From Spirosoma sp. SC4-14 (GTDB lineage: Bacteria; Bacteroidota; Bacteroidia; Cytophagales; Spirosomataceae): a stretch of DNA of 64,000 nucleotides. The notes beneath the pieces were generated by a model. It was given only the letters and a program-made list of their open reading frames with translations. It was not told the origin of the DNA and searched no databases. The stretch is taken from contig NZ_CP147518.1 of the NCBI RefSeq assembly GCF_037201965.1, positions 2,355,001 to 2,419,000 on the forward strand. Direction: 5' to 3'. Numbering within the stretch: the first letter of the stretch is position 1; each line of letters begins with the position of its first letter. The position numbers and the translations under genes were made by a program. Below, piece by piece: positions 33,471 through 42,970 of the stretch.

Positions 33471-35984
33471 ATGGAGAAGTCGCCCAACAACGAAAAGAAA
33501 CTAGCCAGCCAATCCGAACAGGCTGTCGATCGGCAACCAAAAAGCGGTGCTCGGCCAGCACAGGGAGGAGATTCGGCCCAGGATCATTATAATCCGCAGG
33601 GCAAACCCAATGCCGACAGGCAAATCGTACCGGCACCCGATACCGTTGGCGCAAAACATACATTCCCTATTCTGGCTCAACCGCCTGAAATATTGACGGG
33701 CCTTCGGGTCGATCAACCATCCGAAATAGCCGCCGGAGTGCCTGCTGTACTGAAATCGGGGGCATTTGCCTGGCGTGAGGGCGGAATTGGCCGGGGGACT
33801 CATGCACTGCTGAAGCTCAATCAGAAAGATGGTTTCGACTGCTCGTCCTGTGCCTGGCCCGATCCGGATGGACACCGCTCGGTTGCCGAATTTTGCGAAA
33901 ACGGAGCCAAAGCTACGGCCTCCGATGCTGATACCCGACGTGCTGATCCGGAATTTTTTGCCAAACATAGCGTTGTCGAGCTGTCGCATATGACCGACCG
34001 GGATCTGAATAATGCCGGGCGTCTGACACATCCGCTGGTGCTGCGATCAGGAGATAGCCATTATCGGTCCATAACGTGGGAAGATGCGTTTCGGCTCGTT
34101 GCCGATGAACTGAATGCCCTTCAATCGCCCGATGAAGCTGTTTTTTATACATCGGGTAAAGTACCCAACGAGCCTGCTTATCTGTACCAACTCTTTGTGC
34201 GGCAGTTCGGTACCAACAACCTGCCCGATTGCTCTAATATGTGCCACGAAAGCAGTGGCTCGGCCCTGAGTCCTACATTGGGACTTGGCAAAGGGTCCGT
34301 TACGCTCAACGATATCCATGAGGCTGATGTGATTATCATTATGGGGCAGAATCCGGGAACGAATCACCCTCGGATGCTGACCGCCCTACAGATAGCCAAG
34401 CGTAAAGGGGCAAAAATCATAGCTGTCAATCCCTTGCATGAAACGGGCCTTACCCGGTTCAAAAACCCGCAGGATTTTATGAACCCCATCAAAGCAGTGG
34501 GGACGCTATTAGGGCATGGTACGCCCATTGCCGACCTGTTTCTGCAGGTGAAAATAAACGGCGATATGGCCGTATTGCGGGGCATTATGAAGCACCTGCT
34601 GGCTGCCGAAGAAAAAGCCCCCGGCACGGTTGTCGATCAGGCATTTATCCAGCAATATACCGCCCATTACGACGAATTTGTGGCCGTTATTCGCAACACC
34701 GCCTGGGAAGACATTGAGCAGATGAGTGGCATCTCACGCGCACAATTGCTCGAAGCGGCAAACCTGATTGCGCCTAAACAGAAGATCATTACCTGCTGGG
34801 CAATGGGACTTACCCAGCAGAAAAATGGGGTGATGAGCATTCAGGAAATTGTGAATATGCATCTTCTCAAAGGCGCTATCGGTATTCCGGGCGCGGGTGT
34901 TTGTCCCGTTCGTGGCCACTCGAATGTGCAGGGCGACCGCACAATGGGAATCTGGGAAAAACCGAAAAAAGAATTTCTGGATGCACTGGCGAACGAATAT
35001 GCCTTTGAGCCACCCCGCGACCATGGACTGGATACCGTCGACTCTATCAAAGCCATGCACAAGGGAAAAATCAAGGTATTTGTGAGCATGGGCGGGAATC
35101 TTCTGTCGGCAGGTCCCGATACGGAATTTACCGCCGAATCTATGCGGAAACTCCGGCTTACGGCTTTTGTGAGCACTAAACTGAACCGAGGGCATCTAAC
35201 CACGGGTTCTACATCGCTGATTTTACCCTGCCTGGCTCACCTCGATATTGATCGGCAAACGTCGGGGCAGCAGTTTACATCCTGCGAAAATTCAATGGGT
35301 GTTGTCGGTCAGAGCAAAGGTGCATTGGAACCGCTGGAAGGCGAAATGCGTAGCGAAGTGGCGATTATCTGCGGTATGGCAAAAGCAACACTGGGCAAAC
35401 GCAGTACCGTTGATTGGGATAGCTATACCGCAAACTATGACCGTATTCGTGACGATATTAGCCGGGTAATTCCCGGTTTTGAAGACTTCAATACAAAGAT
35501 TCGCCAGCCGGGAGGCTTCTATCTGCCTAACGGTCCGCGTGAGCGCACGTTTAAGACCGAAAACGGGAAAGCCAATTTTTCCATTACGGATATGGTCATG
35601 CATCATCTGGAGCCTGATCAACTGGTGCTGATGACCATTCGTAGCCACGATCAGTTCAATACAACCGTTTATGATTACAATGATCGGTATCGGGGTATTC
35701 ATGGCGAACGGCGTATTGTGTTTATGAACCCGCAGGACATGGTTGGGCGCAGTATTGGAGAACGTCAGCTGGTGAACATTACGAGCCATTATGAAGGGCA
35801 AACCCGAACAATGGAACGGGTGATTGCCATTCCTTACAACATTCCGAAAGGGAATACGGCCGCCTATTTTCCGGAAGCTAACGTATTAGTGCCAGTAGCG
35901 AGCGTTGCCGATAGGAGCAATACACCAACATCAAAATTTGTGATTGTTACCATAGAACCCGTCGCTGAAACCGTAATGGCCTAG
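33471..35984 (+). CDS. FdhF/YdeP-family molybdopterin oxidoreductase
   Basis: 837 aa. The first 100 residues are a polar, probably disordered extension. Cysteines in GFDCSSCAWPDP (about 124 and 127) and AEFCENGAKA (about 143) match the YdeP-type cluster site. The molybdenum ligand is probably the second Cys in CSNMCHESSGSAL (about 257), where formate dehydrogenase H has selenocysteine. Cofactor-binding segments include IIIMGQNPGTNHPRML, PVRGHSNVQGDRTMG and KLNRGHLTTG. There is no twin-arginine signal, so it is cytoplasmic. YdeP is linked to acid stress in Escherichia coli; the reaction is not established. It depends on the cofactor genes at 9.5-11.9 kb or others. Confidence 0.9.
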   Translation: MEKSPNNEKKLASQSEQAVDRQPKSGARPAQGGDSAQDHYNPQGKPNADRQIVPAPDTVGAKHTFPILAQPPEILTGLRVDQPSEIAAGVPAVLKSGAFAWREGGIGRGTHALLKLNQKDGFDCSSCAWPDPDGHRSVAEFCENGAKATASDADTRRADPEFFAKHSVVELSHMTDRDLNNAGRLTHPLVLRSGDSHYRSITWEDAFRLVADELNALQSPDEAVFYTSGKVPNEPAYLYQLFVRQFGTNNLPDCSNMCHESSGSALSPTLGLGKGSVTLNDIHEADVIIIMGQNPGTNHPRMLTALQIAKRKGAKIIAVNPLHETGLTRFKNPQDFMNPIKAVGTLLGHGTPIADLFLQVKINGDMAVLRGIMKHLLAAEEKAPGTVVDQAFIQQYTAHYDEFVAVIRNTAWEDIEQMSGISRAQLLEAANLIAPKQKIITCWAMGLTQQKNGVMSIQEIVNMHLLKGAIGIPGAGVCPVRGHSNVQGDRTMGIWEKPKKEFLDALANEYAFEPPRDHGLDTVDSIKAMHKGKIKVFVSMGGNLLSAGPDTEFTAESMRKLRLTAFVSTKLNRGHLTTGSTSLILPCLAHLDIDRQTSGQQFTSCENSMGVVGQSKGALEPLEGEMRSEVAIICGMAKATLGKRSTVDWDSYTANYDRIRDDISRVIPGFEDFNTKIRQPGGFYLPNGPRERTFKTENGKANFSITDMVMHHLEPDQLVLMTIRSHDQFNTTVYDYNDRYRGIHGERRIVFMNPQDMVGRSIGERQLVNITSHYEGQTRTMERVIAIPYNIPKGNTAAYFPEANVLVPVASVADRSNTPTSKFVIVTIEPVAETVMA

Positions 35985-36281
35985 GCAATGGCTTGTTTTG
36001 GTAAGTATACGTTATGCAAGTCAGGCTGATAATAATACGATGATCTTCTTCCAGACCATTGTCTGGCACTGATAGTGTCAATAGCAGTTTGTGACCCAGC
36101 GTGGTTTTAGTGACCGCTCATCTCCCAAAGATGATTAAAATCAGCGTAATATCTGCTGATTGATAAGGCGAAACGTTTGAAAAATAACGACTTTTGCGTC
36201 GTCAGGGTGTCAGTTAGATTCCTACCACTAACTACCAGAGATAAGCCCTGGGCATCCGTATTCTAACTAATCATCAAAACT
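35985..36281. other. Intergenic region, no gene seen
   Basis: 297 bases between the molybdenum oxidoreductase and the small PepSY-like lipoprotein gene. I find no convincing ORF or RNA gene. A short dyad CAGACCATTGTCTG lies at about 36052-36065. A promoter for the downstream gene must be here but no exact TAnnTTTG box with correct spacing was found. Confidence 0.5.
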
Positions 36282-36536
36282 ATGAAAACGATTATTAACT
36301 GGACGGCTGTTCTTTTTCTTAGCATGTGGTTTATGGCGTGCAGTTCAACAACTGCCCCGAATGAAACGGTTGAAAAAGCATTTACGAAAAAATTTGGCAA
36401 TGTAGAGTCTGTAAAATGGACGCACAATGCCGACTATTCATACGCCCATTTTACGCAGGATGGCAAGGCGGTGGTTGCAGTATTTGGCAACGATGGGCAG
36501 TATATTGAAACTGATGCCGCCAAACCGGTCAATTAG
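36282..36536 (+). CDS. Small PepSY-like lipoprotein
   Basis: 84 aa. Lipoprotein signal with lipobox FMAC at about residue 20. The mature part reads EKAFTKKFGNVESVKW, YAHFTQDGKAVVAVFGNDGQ, YIETD, which is one repeat of the Bacteroidota PepSY-like (BLIP-like fold) domain: a helix followed by a meander of beta strands. Such small proteins are periplasmic or outer-membrane anchored; the function is not known, and inhibitor or metal-sensing roles are guesses. It is a single gene ending before a strong hairpin that it shares with the convergent metal-efflux locus. Confidence 0.8.
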   Translation: MKTIINWTAVLFLSMWFMACSSTTAPNETVEKAFTKKFGNVESVKWTHNADYSYAHFTQDGKAVVAVFGNDGQYIETDAAKPVN

Positions 36537-36575
36537 TCATTAAGAAATCGTTACTTCGCTAATCGATTGACGCAT

Positions 36576-36621
36576 AAGCCCTGATCGACTCTGCAACGAG
36601 TTGCAGAGTCGATCAGGGCTT
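36576..36621. terminator. Perfect 22-bp hairpin, bidirectional terminator between convergent genes
   Basis: Arms 36576-36597 and 36600-36621 are exact reverse complements with only two bases between them. The plus-strand sequence after it (TGTTTCGTTCG) is T-rich. It lies between the PepSY-like gene (ending 36536) and the RND adaptor gene (ending 36675), which converge, as expected for a shared terminator. Confidence 0.75.
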
Positions 36622-36674
36622 GTTTCGTTCGTAAATCCTGCCGGTTGGTGCAGGCTCGAATACATTTTCATGAA

Positions 36675-38009
36675 TCAGTGAGCATGGCCATGCTCTTCTC
36701 CGCTGGCTGCTTTTAACTGCGACAGTACCGTAAAGGCACCCTTCAGCACTACCTGCGCTTTGGCAGGATCAAGACTGGCCGGTAAGGTAACCTCCGAAAA
36801 ACCGGCTTCGGTTACTCCCCGCCGAACAGGAATACGACGAAACGTGGTTCCGTGCGGCTCCGGTTGGCTTGTTTTAGGGTCGTGTTCATCGTCAGTATGG
36901 CCAGCTTTACCTTCCTCGTGCTCGTCGGGGATTTCTTCGTCGGTTACTACAAAAATGTAGTCTTTGCCTTCGGCTGAAACAATGGCTTCTTCCGGTAAGG
37001 CCGTTACTCGACTGTTGCCCAGATCCAGACTGGCTTTCAGAAAGGTATTAGGGGCTAACTGCGAATCGGGTCGATCGAGTCGGGCTACAACCCGAACCGA
37101 TCGATCGGTATCGATAGCGCGGTTGATGTAAGTAATCTGTCCCATTCGCTCTTTGGTTCTTTCGTTGTTGAGTCGAATACTTACCCGCTGGCCTTCCCGC
37201 AGCCGGGGCAGGTCTTTTTCAAATACCGTTAACTCAGCATAAAGCCCTTCATTACTGGTGATTTGGGCAATAACATCGCTAGGTTGTACATAGCCACCCG
37301 CCGTAGCCGTTACATCAGTAATAACTCCACTTACCGGGGCCGTTATCGTATACTGGCTACTGAATTTGCCGGTTAGCGCTGCCTGCGGAGAAAGGCCCAC
37401 GAGCCGAAGCCGGTGGGCCAGCCCATTGACGCGGGCGCGGGTAGCATGCAGATCGGCGGTTGTTTGCTGTAATACCTTTAACGCACTGATATTTTCCCGG
37501 CTAAGTTCCTGCTGTCGGGCAAATTCGGCTTCCAGATATGTAAGCCGGCTACTGGTTTCGGCATAGTCCTGTTGAATCTGGATCAGGTCGGGGTTTTCGA
37601 TGCGGGCCAGAAGCTGCCCTTTTCGAACGGGCTGGCCAACAAGCAAAGGCAGGCTACGGACAAAACCACCCAATAGAGCTGTAATTGTCTGCTGACTCTG
37701 AGCCGGTACCGCCAGCCGACCATTCACCTGTAGCAATTGGCCCAGATTGCGGTACTCGACTTTTCCCAGCCTAACACCACCAATCCGGATCTGATCGGAG
37801 GTTAACTCAACCCGGTCATCCGGTGTTTCTGCGTGTTTATGGTCTGGGGCTTTGTTGGGCGCTTTCTCTGTTGTAGAATCGTTGCCAGGCTGGCAGGAGG
37901 CTCCCTGTAGCAGGAGTAATAAACAGACAATAACCGCCCAGCCGCTACAGGGAGCGTTGGATGCTACATCGTTGAGCCGCGGGTGATTTCTGAAAAATAA
38001 TAGGTTCAT
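36675..38009 (-). CDS. RND heavy-metal efflux periplasmic adaptor (CzcB/CusB-like)
   Basis: 444 aa. A hydrophobic signal ends in lipobox QGASC (about residue 39), so it is a lipoprotein in the periplasm. Membrane-fusion features: half-lipoyl motifs GGFVRSLPLLVGQPVRKGQL and SSQYTITAPVSGVITDVTAT, a coiled-coil hairpin between them (about 140-200), and a beta-barrel domain. The C-terminal region has a His/Glu/Asp-rich loop (DEHEEGKAGHTDDEHDP) and ends EEHGHAH, both likely to bind metal ions. It links the CzcA-type pump encoded just upstream (27-base gap, same strand) to its outer-membrane factor, which here is fused to the pump. Confidence 0.92.
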   Translation of the reverse strand: MNLLFFRNHPRLNDVASNAPCSGWAVIVCLLLLLQGASCQPGNDSTTEKAPNKAPDHKHAETPDDRVELTSDQIRIGGVRLGKVEYRNLGQLLQVNGRLAVPAQSQQTITALLGGFVRSLPLLVGQPVRKGQLLARIENPDLIQIQQDYAETSSRLTYLEAEFARQQELSRENISALKVLQQTTADLHATRARVNGLAHRLRLVGLSPQAALTGKFSSQYTITAPVSGVITDVTATAGGYVQPSDVIAQITSNEGLYAELTVFEKDLPRLREGQRVSIRLNNERTKERMGQITYINRAIDTDRSVRVVARLDRPDSQLAPNTFLKASLDLGNSRVTALPEEAIVSAEGKDYIFVVTDEEIPDEHEEGKAGHTDDEHDPKTSQPEPHGTTFRRIPVRRGVTEAGFSEVTLPASLDPAKAQVVLKGAFTVLSQLKAASGEEHGHAH

Positions 38010-38035
38010 AGAGGAGTAAGGATGCCTGGATCGTA

Positions 38036-41000
38036 CTATGGAAGGCCCAGAATTTGTTCTAAGGCGATAACGGCCTGGTTATATTGATTGATCGTATCGA
38101 GATAGCCGGTGCGTGTTTGGTACGACCGGGTTAAGGCCTGCGAATATTCTACGTAGCTGACTTCGCCCGCATGAAAGGCTTTTTGTGCTCCCTCGGCCAG
38201 CCGCTGAGCTACCGGAAGACCCGTTTGATCGTAGTAGGCCAGGCTGGACTGGTGCTGACGAATAACCTGTATGGCGGTAGTCAGTTCGCCTTCTATATTT
38301 CGCTGGTTTAGGGCTAATTGTGCTTTATTTAGCTGCTGGTCTAGCTGCGCCGATTCGATTCGGGCACGCTGTGCTTTCTGGAATATGGGTATGGCAACAC
38401 CAACCTGCACTCCCTGAAAACGTTTACCACCCCCGTAAAAAATCTCCCGGTTGTCGACCGTCTGCGTACCAATCAGCGACTGGTTAAAATAGCTCAACGA
38501 AAAATCGGGGAGGAGCCGGGCCTGTTCGACCGCCACTTGCCGACCCGCAATATCGATCTGTTGACGCAGCAGGGCGAGTGTTGGGTTTTGCGCCAGCGCG
38601 GAGTCGCTAAGGATTGGTAAGGGTCGGCGAGTCAGGCTGCTATCCGAAATTGTTAGTAGGCTGGTTGTATTGAGCAGGGTCTGGAGTTGGTTGCTGGCAA
38701 TCTGCTGGTCGGCCTGCGAAATGGCAATCTGATTGCGTACTTCGCCCAGCAGGTTATCGGCCGTGGCTACTTCCAGCGATGTGCCTTCTCCCGTTCGGTG
38801 CCGAACCTCGGTGGCCCGCCGGAACTCGACCAGCAAACTGTCCTGACGCTGCAATAGCCGGAGTCGTTCGCTCAGGTAGGCGAGCGCATAGTAAACCCGT
38901 TTTACCTGCGTCCGCAAATCAGTGCGCGTCAGTTGGGTCTGTAGTTCGGCTTTTTGGATGGTAGCGTCGGCCAGTTGTTCCAGCCGTTTGATGAGCTTAA
39001 CATTCGGAATAGTTTGCGTCAGCGTGAAGTTGTTGTCCCAGCTCAGCGAATTATACTGCCCACCCATCCACGACAGATCCGTACGGCCAATGGCACGGGC
39101 AGTGCCCCGGTTGCTTCGTTGGAGTGCTGTGTTGAGTGCGTTTACCTGGGCTGACCCATTGCGTTCCTGCGCCTGATTCAGCGCTTTTTCGAGCGTCAGC
39201 GTGGTTACATTCTGAGCCGATGCCGCTGGTATAGCAGCACAGATGAGGCATAGCCAAACCCAGTTTGCGAGTCGGCTGGTGCTACCCGACAGGGCCGGTG
39301 CTGATGGTTGCTCTATGGATTTATGACCAAAACGGGTTTGTTCCCACCAGTACAGACAAGGTAGAACCAAGAGGGTAAGCAGCGTGGCCGATATCAGCCC
39401 CCCAATAACAACCGTCGCCAATGGACGTTGCACTTCGGCTCCGGCCGTAGTGGCGAGCGCCATTGGCAAAAAGCCTAACGAGGCAACCAGAGCCGTCATC
39501 ATCACAGGGCGGAGCCGGGTGGCGGTTCCCTGCAAAATACGATCCCGAAGCGGCAGAATCGTTTCGGCTTTGAGGTGATTGAACTCGCCAATGAGTACAA
39601 TCCCATTCAGAACCGCTACGCCAAACAGGGCAATGAAGCCGACTCCGGCCGAAATGCTGAACGGCATGTCGCGCAGCCAGAGGGCAAGCACACCACCAAT
39701 GGCCGACAATGGAATGGCCGAGAAAATCAGCAGACTTTGCCGGATAGAGCCGAAGGTGAAAAAAAGCAGCAGGAAAATAAGCCCGAGGGCAATCGGAACG
39801 GCAAGGCTTAAGCGGTCTTTCGCTTCTTCGAGATTCTCAAACTGGCCTCCATACGTAAGGTAATAACCCGGTGGTAACTGCAGTTGCTGATCCAGTTTGC
39901 GTTGTAGGTCATTGACAACGCTTTCAACATCGCGCCCGCGCACATTGAAAGCTATCGTAATTCGGCGTTTGGCATCTTCCCGCTGCACCTGATTGATGCT
40001 GTTCTGGAACGATACGCTGGCAATCTGGCTTAAGGGAATCGTTTGACCGTCGACCGTAGCAATGAGCAGGTTTTGCACATCTTCGAGCCGTTGCCGACTT
40101 TGGGCCTGTAAACGTACTACCAGATCGAAACGGCGTTCGCCTTCGTAGACGACACCTGCCGAGGCTCCGGCAAACGCAGCCTGAATATAACGGTTGGCGT
40201 CTTCAATTGATAGCCCGAAATGGGCCAGGGCATCCCGGTCAAATTTGACCACAATCTGCGGTAATCCCGATACCTGTTCAACATAGAGGTCGACCGCTCC
40301 CGGAACAGTAGCCGCAATGCGGCCAATGCGCGCAGCATAGTCGGCCAATATACCCAGATCTTCGCCGAAGAGTTTTACGGCTATGTCCTGTTTGACGCCC
40401 GAAATCAGTTCGCTGAACCGCATCTGAATCGGTTGCAGAAAGCCGAAATCGACGCCCGGAATTTGGTTCAGCTTACGTTCCATTTTTTCGGCCAGTTCTT
40501 CCCGGCTTTGGGCCGATGTCCATTCGCGTCGATCTTTTAAAATAACCATCAGATCGGTTGCCTCGATGGGCATTGGGTCGGTCGGAATTTCACCCGCACC
40601 CGTTTTGCCAATGACTTCAATGACTTCCGGGAAGTTTTCTTTCAACACGCGGCCCGCCTGCAACGCGGCATCGCTCGATTGGGATAAGGAAGCGCCAGTC
40701 ATAACGCGGGTTTCTACTGCAAAATCGCCTTCGTCGAGTTGAGGGATAAATTCACCACCCAATCGACTGAACAGGAATACGGCAACGCCAAACAGCCCTA
40801 TGGCCAAACCGACAACCAGCTTTTTATGATCGAGTGCCCAGCGAATGGCTGGATCATAAAGCCGGTGAAAAAAGGCCATAATTCGATCTGAAACTGTTGT
40901 TTGGGCTTCCTGAATGGGCTTTTTGCTCAATAATAGCGCCGACAACATGGGAACGTAGGTGAGCGACAGAAGGAAAGCTCCCAGAATGGCAAAAACCACC

Positions 41001-42454
41001 GTTTGGGCCATTGGACGGAACATTTTCCCTTCAATGCCAACCAAAGCCAGAATGGGTAGATAGACAATCAAAATAATGATTTCGCCGAAAGCCGCCGACG
41101 ACCGGATACGACTGGCCGATTGGAAGACTTCTTCATCCATTTCGGTTTGCGAAAGAGTATGCCGGAATTTTTTTAGGGCAATATGGTGCAGCGTTGCTTC
41201 AACAATGATAACGGCTCCGTCGACAATCAAGCCAAAATCGATAGCACCCAGACTCATCAGGTTGCCCGATACGCCAAAGAGATTCATTAAACTAACGGCA
41301 AAGAGCATGGCCAATGGAATGACCGACGCAACCACTAAGCCTGCCCGCCAATTGCCCAGCAGGAGCACCAGTACAAAAACGACAATAAGTGCGCCTTCGG
41401 TCAAATTGCGTTCTACCGTGCCAATAGCACGGCCTACCAGCTTCGTGCGGTCTAGAAAAGCGTGAATTTCGACCCCCTTGGGTAGTGATTTTTTGATCTG
41501 CTCGATGCGCTGCCTGACATTGGCGATAACTTCGGACGAGTTGGCACCTTTTAGCATCATCACAATAGCGCCTACTACCTCGCCTTCGCCATTGCGGGAG
41601 CCTCCGGTCCGGGTCATGGCACCGTAGCGCACTGCGCTGCCCAGTTGTACGGTTGCAACATCGCGAACGGTGACCGGAATGCCGTTGGGTGTTCGGTGAA
41701 CAACAATTTTATTAATGTCGGAAAGGGTATTGATGAGCCCTTCCGACCGGATGAAGTAGGCATTGGGCCGACGGTCGATATAGGCTCCCCCCGTATTCTG
41801 GTTGTTTTTTTCGAGAGCCGTAAACAATTCATCCAAGGTAACCCCCGATGCTCGCAGCCGCTGCGGGTCGACGGCTACTTCATATTGCTTAAGTAAGCCA
41901 CCAAAACTACTGACATCGGCAACACCTTTAGTGCCCAGCAATTGCCTCCGAACAATCCAGTCCTGAATCGACCGCAGTTCCATAGGGGGGTATTTTTTCT
42001 CGTAACCGGGTTGAGCCCGCAGAACATACTGATAGATCTCGCCCAGGCCCGTAGTAACGGGGGCGAGTTCAGGTTCGCCAGCATTAGCGGGTATTTGACT
42101 GCGAGCCTGCTGAAGTCGCTCAAAAACCTGTTGACGAGCCAGGTAAATATCGACATCGTCGTTCAGAACGATAGTAACAACGGATAGCCCAAACCGGGAG
42201 ATGGACCGCACCTCAACCAGATCGGGAATGGTAGACATGGTTTGTTCGATGGGGAAACTGATGAGTCGTTCGACGTCGAGGGCCGACAGCGCCGGACTTT
42301 GGGTGATAACCTGTACCTGATTGTTGGTGATGTCGGGCAGGGCATCAATAGGAAGCCGACTAATGGAGTAGCTACCCCAGACAATCAATGCCAGGGTAAA
42401 AACGCCAATGATCAGTTTATTCTGAATGGAGAAACGGATGATAGCATCCAGCAT
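38036..42454 (-). CDS. CzcA-type heavy-metal RND pump fused to a TolC-like outer-membrane factor
   Basis: 1472 aa, against about 1040 for a stand-alone pump. Residues 1-1040 are an HME-RND transporter with 12 membrane helices. Helix IV carries DFGLIVDGAVIIVEA near residue 403: Asp, Asp (+6) and Glu (+7), the proton-relay set of CzcA, which points to divalent Zn/Co/Cd more than Cu/Ag. After a linker, residues 1061-1080 (LANWVWLCLICAAIPAASAQ) look like a signal peptide with cleavage site ASA|Q. The last 392 residues are a TolC/CzcC-type outer-membrane factor with two repeats of coiled-coil helices. Internal cleavage would release it into the periplasm. Second gene of the locus, between a small Cys-rich protein and the adaptor. 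Confidence 0.93.
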   Translation of the reverse strand: MLDAIIRFSIQNKLIIGVFTLALIVWGSYSISRLPIDALPDITNNQVQVITQSPALSALDVERLISFPIEQTMSTIPDLVEVRSISRFGLSVVTIVLNDDVDIYLARQQVFERLQQARSQIPANAGEPELAPVTTGLGEIYQYVLRAQPGYEKKYPPMELRSIQDWIVRRQLLGTKGVADVSSFGGLLKQYEVAVDPQRLRASGVTLDELFTALEKNNQNTGGAYIDRRPNAYFIRSEGLINTLSDINKIVVHRTPNGIPVTVRDVATVQLGSAVRYGAMTRTGGSRNGEGEVVGAIVMMLKGANSSEVIANVRQRIEQIKKSLPKGVEIHAFLDRTKLVGRAIGTVERNLTEGALIVVFVLVLLLGNWRAGLVVASVIPLAMLFAVSLMNLFGVSGNLMSLGAIDFGLIVDGAVIIVEATLHHIALKKFRHTLSQTEMDEEVFQSASRIRSSAAFGEIIILIVYLPILALVGIEGKMFRPMAQTVVFAILGAFLLSLTYVPMLSALLLSKKPIQEAQTTVSDRIMAFFHRLYDPAIRWALDHKKLVVGLAIGLFGVAVFLFSRLGGEFIPQLDEGDFAVETRVMTGASLSQSSDAALQAGRVLKENFPEVIEVIGKTGAGEIPTDPMPIEATDLMVILKDRREWTSAQSREELAEKMERKLNQIPGVDFGFLQPIQMRFSELISGVKQDIAVKLFGEDLGILADYAARIGRIAATVPGAVDLYVEQVSGLPQIVVKFDRDALAHFGLSIEDANRYIQAAFAGASAGVVYEGERRFDLVVRLQAQSRQRLEDVQNLLIATVDGQTIPLSQIASVSFQNSINQVQREDAKRRITIAFNVRGRDVESVVNDLQRKLDQQLQLPPGYYLTYGGQFENLEEAKDRLSLAVPIALGLIFLLLFFTFGSIRQSLLIFSAIPLSAIGGVLALWLRDMPFSISAGVGFIALFGVAVLNGIVLIGEFNHLKAETILPLRDRILQGTATRLRPVMMTALVASLGFLPMALATTAGAEVQRPLATVVIGGLISATLLTLLVLPCLYWWEQTRFGHKSIEQPSAPALSGSTSRLANWVWLCLICAAIPAASAQNVTTLTLEKALNQAQERNGSAQVNALNTALQRSNRGTARAIGRTDLSWMGGQYNSLSWDNNFTLTQTIPNVKLIKRLEQLADATIQKAELQTQLTRTDLRTQVKRVYYALAYLSERLRLLQRQDSLLVEFRRATEVRHRTGEGTSLEVATADNLLGEVRNQIAISQADQQIASNQLQTLLNTTSLLTISDSSLTRRPLPILSDSALAQNPTLALLRQQIDIAGRQVAVEQARLLPDFSLSYFNQSLIGTQTVDNREIFYGGGKRFQGVQVGVAIPIFQKAQRARIESAQLDQQLNKAQLALNQRNIEGELTTAIQVIRQHQSSLAYYDQTGLPVAQRLAEGAQKAFHAGEVSYVEYSQALTRSYQTRTGYLDTINQYNQAVIALEQILGLP

Positions 42455-42550
42455 GATGGAAACGTACTAAGGTGGAACAGAGGAAGAAATGGGAGCCCGT
42501 GACGAGGCAGCCATGTTGATATGGAGTCGAAAGGGCGTATGTATCCTGCC

Positions 42551-42883
42551 TTAGCCTAATTGAGGAGGTTGCCAGGTTGGCAATGTAGGAGCACTGAGGT
42601 CAGTCGTGACAGGCCCAAAACACTGACTTGGTCGAAATTGTATTTTCGGCAGATACGAAAACTGAAAAAGTGACGGAGTATCCACGACAGTGCCGCAACA
42701 GCTACAGACACAAAGCGGAGAGCACTGATCGCCACCCGCGTGATTGGTCGGATGCGGGTGATCGTCGGTAGCCAGCGTTGCGATCTGGGATTCAGCGCGT
42801 AGCTCAATATCGCCATCGGCGCAGGGAAGCCCCGACAGCAGGAGTATATAAACGCTCAGAAACACGCAGATTGCCGTTTTCAT
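42551..42883 (-). CDS. Small secreted Cys/His-containing protein (DUF6660-like), first gene of metal-efflux locus
   Basis: About 110 aa from the ATG at 42883 (MKTAICVFLSVYILLLSG); an in-frame start ten codons upstream is less likely because it precedes a normal signal peptide. The mature part has DDHPHPTNHAGGDQC followed by SPLCVCSCCGTVV, a dense His/Cys group. Proteins of this type precede CzcA/CusA genes in many Bacteroidota. A role in metal binding or sensing in the periplasm is plausible but not shown. The gap to the pump gene is 96 bases on the same strand. TACTTTTG just upstream of the ATG resembles a -7 box but is too close to the start to serve it. Confidence 0.72.
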   Translation of the reverse strand: MKTAICVFLSVYILLLSGLPCADGDIELRAESQIATLATDDHPHPTNHAGGDQCSPLCVCSCCGTVVDTPSLFQFSYLPKIQFRPSQCFGPVTTDLSAPTLPTWQPPQLG

Positions 42884-42970
42884 GTCCCAAAAGTACGGTA
42901 ACACTTTGTGCAACAGGTAGTCAAAAAGAGAATTTATTAGTCATTCCTATATTTCTTTGCTTATTACCCA

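Noticed and set aside
42884-42900. TACTTTTG as promoter of the small Cys/His protein gene
   Set aside because: It ends about four bases before the ATG, leaving no room for a transcript start upstream of the codon, and no -33 box is at the right distance.
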